From an uncultured Oscillibacter sp. (GTDB lineage Bacteria > Bacillota > Clostridia > Oscillospirales > Oscillospiraceae): a DNA stretch of 7,072 bases. The stretch is from positions 1 through 7,072 of the forward strand of contig CAJKKQ010000042.1 in the NCBI GenBank assembly GCA_905200545.1, in the 5' to 3' direction. Position numbers and translations under genes: made by a program. Below, in pieces: positions 4,628-7,072 of the stretch. The notes beneath the pieces are model-generated. The model worked only from the letters and a program-made list of their open reading frames with translations. It had not been told where the DNA came from and ran no database searches. Numbering within the stretch: the stretch's first letter is position 1; the number at the start of each line of letters is the position of its first letter.

Positions 4628-6853
4628 TCAAAGGGCTTCCGTCAACCGCCAGACGGCAACTTCCGGGCGGTTTTCCAGGAAATCTGCCTCCCGGCTGTGG
4701 CAGGTGAAGAGGAGGATCTGCCGGTTTTGGGCCTCCCGGGTCAGATAGTCCAGGGCGGCGGCACAGCGGGCATCGTCAAAATTGGCCAGGGCGTCGTCCA
4801 GCACCATGGGGACTTCCCGCTCCTGGGGCAGCACCAGCTGGCAGATGGCCAGCCGCACCGCCAGATACAGCTGGTCCAGCGCTCCGGCAGAGAGCAGCTG
4901 AGCGTCCCGGTAGACGCCGTCTCCCGCCGGTTCTGCGCTCAAACGGAACTGGCGATCCAGCACCACGCCCTCATAGCGGCCGCCGGTGAGCTGGCGGAAG
5001 ATCTCCGCCGCCCGGCGTCCCAGGGCCGGGGAGAACCGGTTTTGCAGGGTGGTGTTGGCGCTCTCCAGGGTCTCCATGGCCATTCGGATGGCCTCGTACT
5101 CCCCCTCCAGCTGCACACGCTGCTCCTCCAGCCGGACCCGGCGCTCCCGCAGCTCTCCCGGGTCGCCCAGCGTGTGGAGTTGACCCGTCAGGCGGTCGGC
5201 AGCCGAGCGGGCCTGGGCCAGAGCGGCCCGGACAGCGTCCAGCTCTCCGCTGACCGCTTCCCGGCTGCGGGCGGGAGGCTGTGCCTCCAGATCCTCCGGG
5301 GCCTGGGGGGCTTCCTGGGCCTGGAGGTCGCTGCGCATCCGGGCTTCCCGGGCGGCGGTCTCCGCCTCCTGGAGTTCCCGGCGGCGCACGGCGCACTGGC
5401 GCAGCAGGGCGTCCGCCGTGGGAATGTCGTAGGCGGCGGGGGCGAAGCGGCGGACTTCCAGCAAAATGCCCTGCTCGTTGGAGGTGAGGGAGGCGTACAG
5501 GGCGTCGGCAGTGGCGGCCTTGGCATTGGCGTTCGCCTGGGCGGCTTCCTGGGCCTTTAAGAGATCTGCGTAAGCCACGGCTTTCTCCCGGAGTTCCGCG
5601 GCGGAGGAGACATTGTGCTTCTTCAGGGCCGCAGCCGTTTCCTGCTTCCATTTCCGGTTTTTATAAAAAGGAATCAACAATGCGGCGAGGGCGCAGGGAA
5701 TGCCCCAAAGGGCGTCTACAAAGCCGTCACCCATGCCGAGAATTTGAGCGGCATAGAAAACCAGGGTGAAAATCCCCAAAAAGATAGAGGGTAGCAGCTC
5801 GCTGAGGGGCCACGGCTTGGAATCGCTGATGGAGGTGGCGGATTTCCAGGCCTGCTCCGCCGTCTGTCCGGCAAAGGGGCTCTCGTTCACGGCGGTTTCC
5901 GCCCGCAAAAGGGCCTTCATGGCCTCGCCCCGCTCTCCCCGGGCCTTGTCCACACTTTTGCGCACGGTCTCCAGGTTGACGATGGCGCCCCGGAGGCGGC
6001 CGATGGTGTCGTTTCCAGGGATCTGTTCCGTTTCCAGCTGACGGCGCACCGACACGGCGTGTTCCTCCGCTTCCCGGGCAGCTGTCTCCGCCTGAGTCAG
6101 GGCCTGACGCTTCCGGGCGGATTCCCAGCGATCGTGCTGGGCCAGTTCCTCCGTCAGCGCCGCTTCCCGGCCCTCCAGCTGCCGGGCCTGGGAGCGGGCC
6201 TGGGAGAGCTGGTCCTCCGCAGCGGAGACCTCTTGGAGCTGGCGCTCCAGCTCCGACAGCTCTCCCTCCAGATTGGGCAGCAGCCCGGTCTTGTTGTGGC
6301 GGCGGCGGTTGAGGTGCTTCTTCAGGGTGTCGGCGGCCTCTGTATAAGAGGTGTCCTCCTGGCCGGAGGTGATGAGGGCGGCGATCCGCCGCTCCAGCCC
6401 CGCGTCCTGGGTGACGGTCAGTCCGCTTTGCCGGATGAAGGCGCTGCGCTCAAAAACCTCCCGGCCGACACCCAGCAGGGCTTCGCCGCAGTTCTGGCCG
6501 GTAAGGCCCGGTACCGCGTCTCCCGTTCCGGCGTATACCGCCTGAAACTCACCCAGCGGGGCGGTTTGCCGCCGGGTGGTGCGGGTGATGGTCAGCTCCC
6601 GGCCGTCTGACAGACAGTCCAGTCGGCCGCTCATGGCAGTGCCCGCCCAGGGGGCGTAGCGGTTTTTCTCGGCAATAAAGCCGGCCCGGTCCCGCTCCCG
6701 GCTGTTGATGCCGTAGAGCATGGCTGTGAGGAAAGCACACCAGGTGGATTTGCCGGTTTCGTTGGGTGCTTCGATGATATTCAGGCCGTCCCGAAGCTCC
6801 AGGGTTTGGCCCTGGAGCTTTCCAAAAGTGGCGGTCATACGATGGATCTGCAG
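4628..6853 (-). CDS. YhaN/SbcC-like SMC-type ATPase with central membrane hairpin
   Basis: A large ABC/SMC-type ATPase. Numbering from the ATG at 6838 (736 residues): MTATFGKLQGQTLEL leads into a Walker A of the SbcC/YhaN kind, EAPNETGKST (23-32). Alanine-, glutamate- and glutamine-rich coiled coils run over about 190-310 and 400-600. Two hydrophobic segments at about 351-369 and 373-392 form a membrane hairpin. The ABC signature LSAGALDQLYLAVRLAI (649-665), Walker B VPMVLDD (676-682), D-loop and switch histidine (FTCH, His714) follow. Relatives act in DNA repair or chromosome handling, often with an SbcD-like nuclease, but none is encoded next to it here. AGGAGG at 6861-6866 is 22 nt from that ATG but 7 nt from an in-frame CTG at 6851-6853. 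Starting there adds five residues (MQIHR), giving an N-terminus MQIHRMTATFGKL of the kind usual in this family (741 residues). An ATT at 6856 is the other option. Function is inferred from family. Confidence 0.88.
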   Translation of the reverse strand: MQIHRMTATFGKLQGQTLELRDGLNIIEAPNETGKSTWCAFLTAMLYGINSRERDRAGFIAEKNRYAPWAGTAMSGRLDCLSDGRELTITRTTRRQTAPLGEFQAVYAGTGDAVPGLTGQNCGEALLGVGREVFERSAFIRQSGLTVTQDAGLERRIAALITSGQEDTSYTEAADTLKKHLNRRRHNKTGLLPNLEGELSELERQLQEVSAAEDQLSQARSQARQLEGREAALTEELAQHDRWESARKRQALTQAETAAREAEEHAVSVRRQLETEQIPGNDTIGRLRGAIVNLETVRKSVDKARGERGEAMKALLRAETAVNESPFAGQTAEQAWKSATSISDSKPWPLSELLPSIFLGIFTLVFYAAQILGMGDGFVDALWGIPCALAALLIPFYKNRKWKQETAAALKKHNVSSAAELREKAVAYADLLKAQEAAQANANAKAATADALYASLTSNEQGILLEVRRFAPAAYDIPTADALLRQCAVRRRELQEAETAAREARMRSDLQAQEAPQAPEDLEAQPPARSREAVSGELDAVRAALAQARSAADRLTGQLHTLGDPGELRERRVRLEEQRVQLEGEYEAIRMAMETLESANTTLQNRFSPALGRRAAEIFRQLTGGRYEGVVLDRQFRLSAEPAGDGVYRDAQLLSAGALDQLYLAVRLAICQLVLPQEREVPMVLDDALANFDDARCAAALDYLTREAQNRQILLFTCHSREADFLENRPEVAVWRLTEAL

Positions 6854-6860
6854 AATGATC

Positions 6861-6866
6861 CCTCCT
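6861..6866 (-). promoter_or_regulatory. Ribosome-binding site pointing to a CTG start of the ATPase gene
   Basis: The minus strand reads TAGGAGGGATCATTCTG. AGGAGG is 7 nt from CTG at 6853, 4 nt from ATT at 6856, and 22 nt from the first ATG at 6838. This is the only strong site upstream. Confidence 0.75.
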
Positions 6867-6899
6867 AATTATATATGTATAATGGATGATGGTATGGAC

Positions 6900-6928
6900 A
6901 TTATAACACCAGTGTCCCTGTTTGCCCA
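6900..6928 (-). promoter_or_regulatory. Extended -10 promoter for the ATPase gene
   Basis: On the minus strand, TATAAT (rc of 6900-6905) is preceded by TGT, an extended -10. A weak -35 TGGGCA (6923-6928) lies 17 nt upstream. The predicted start near 6893 gives a leader of about 40 nt. Arms GGACA (6896-6900) and TGTCC (6913-6917) flank the -10 box and might form an operator. Confidence 0.7.
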
Positions 6929-7000
6929 GCGCTTTTCCTGTAGAGAAACGGGGAGATAAGAGCCGGAAATAATAAATATTAAAAAATCGGGAAAAAGGTG

Positions 7001-7029
7001 TTGACAAATGGTGGATGGTTTGGTATTCT
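7001..7029 (+). promoter_or_regulatory. Near-consensus sigma-A promoter, divergent
   Basis: TTGACA (7001-7006), a 17-nt spacer, then TATTCT (7024-7029). An AT-rich tract at about 6967-6986 lies upstream and may act as an UP element. It drives plus-strand transcription into the leader that runs off the window. Confidence 0.8.
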
Positions 7030-7035
7030 AACAAA

Positions 7036-7072
7036 GCTGTCGGCGCGGTGGAGACTGCGCCAGAGAGTGGGA
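7036..7072 (+). promoter_or_regulatory. Structured leader RNA, possible T-box riboswitch start (truncated)
   Basis: Just after the promoter the RNA forms a 7-bp stem GGCGCGG/CTGCGCC (7042-7048 and 7055-7061, one G-U pair) with loop TGGAGA. AGAGAGTGGGA then follows to the window end. In many T-box leaders an AGAGAG motif follows the lower part of stem I. No specifier loop, antiterminator motif (TGGNACC) or downstream gene is visible, and a clear AGTA motif is absent, so another structured leader is possible. Confidence 0.4.

Noticed and set aside
4586..6610. Plus-strand and alternative minus-strand open frames inside the ATPase gene
   Set aside because: The ATPase frame carries all the conserved ATP-binding motifs from end to end. 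The others are codon-bias shadows.
6868..6883. Extra TATAAT-like boxes (minus at 6868-6873, plus at 6878-6883)
   Set aside because: The minus-strand box sits against the ribosome-binding site, leaving no leader. The plus-strand box has no -35 at a proper distance. Both are by-products of AT-rich DNA.
7065..7072. GAGTGGGA at the window end matching the guaA 3' end as a second attachment core
   Set aside because: It is only 8 nt, lies on the wrong side of guaA for an island inserted at its 3' end, and is part of the leader RNA next to a promoter.
1..7072. CRISPR arrays, tRNA or rRNA genes, insertion sequences, toxin-antitoxin pairs
   Set aside because: No spaced repeat array, tRNA cloverleaf, rRNA segment, transposase motif or paired small genes were seen in the window.

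Overview
The window looks like chromosomal DNA of a GC-rich, anaerobic gut-type Firmicute, probably Oscillospiraceae/Ruminococcaceae or a close Clostridia relative. This rests on strong AGGAGG-type ribosome-binding sites, sigma-A type promoters, a TTG-started guaA, an xpt-type xanthine phosphoribosyltransferase, a possible T-box leader, and high GC with strong codon bias (long open antisense frames). The genus is inference.

Layout. Positions 1-411 (+) hold the 3' part of an XRE-type regulator with a C-terminal domain common on Clostridia mobile elements. It is followed by a strong bidirectional terminator (412-468) and about 120 bp of non-coding DNA that runs to the 3' end of guaA. From 588 to 6853 everything is on the minus strand. 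In transcription order this is: a YhaN/SbcC-like ATPase with a central membrane hairpin (start near 6853); an Mrp/Nbp35-type Fe-S P-loop ATPase (start 4562, own terminator at 3695-3732); xpt (own promoter at 3589-3617, terminator at 2897-2932); a small membrane-anchored protein of unknown function; and guaA (TTG start at 2129). The last 230 bp (6839-7072) is a divergent promoter region. A minus-strand extended -10 promoter serves the ATPase, and a near-perfect plus-strand sigma-A promoter drives a structured leader, cut off by the window end, that resembles the start of a T-box riboswitch.

How the genes fit together. Xpt makes XMP from xanthine and PRPP, and GuaA aminates XMP to GMP, so the middle of the window is a guanine-nucleotide salvage cluster with an uncharacterised exported protein between the two enzymes. 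The ATPase and mrp form a likely second transcription unit. The 3' end of guaA is a known integration site for genomic islands, and the XRE fragment just beyond it suggests that positions 1 to about 587 are the edge of such an island.

No complete new system is visible. The best leads are the guaA island junction, the probable CTG start of the ATPase, the possible T-box, the exported protein inside the purine pair, and the unexplained dyads upstream of xpt.
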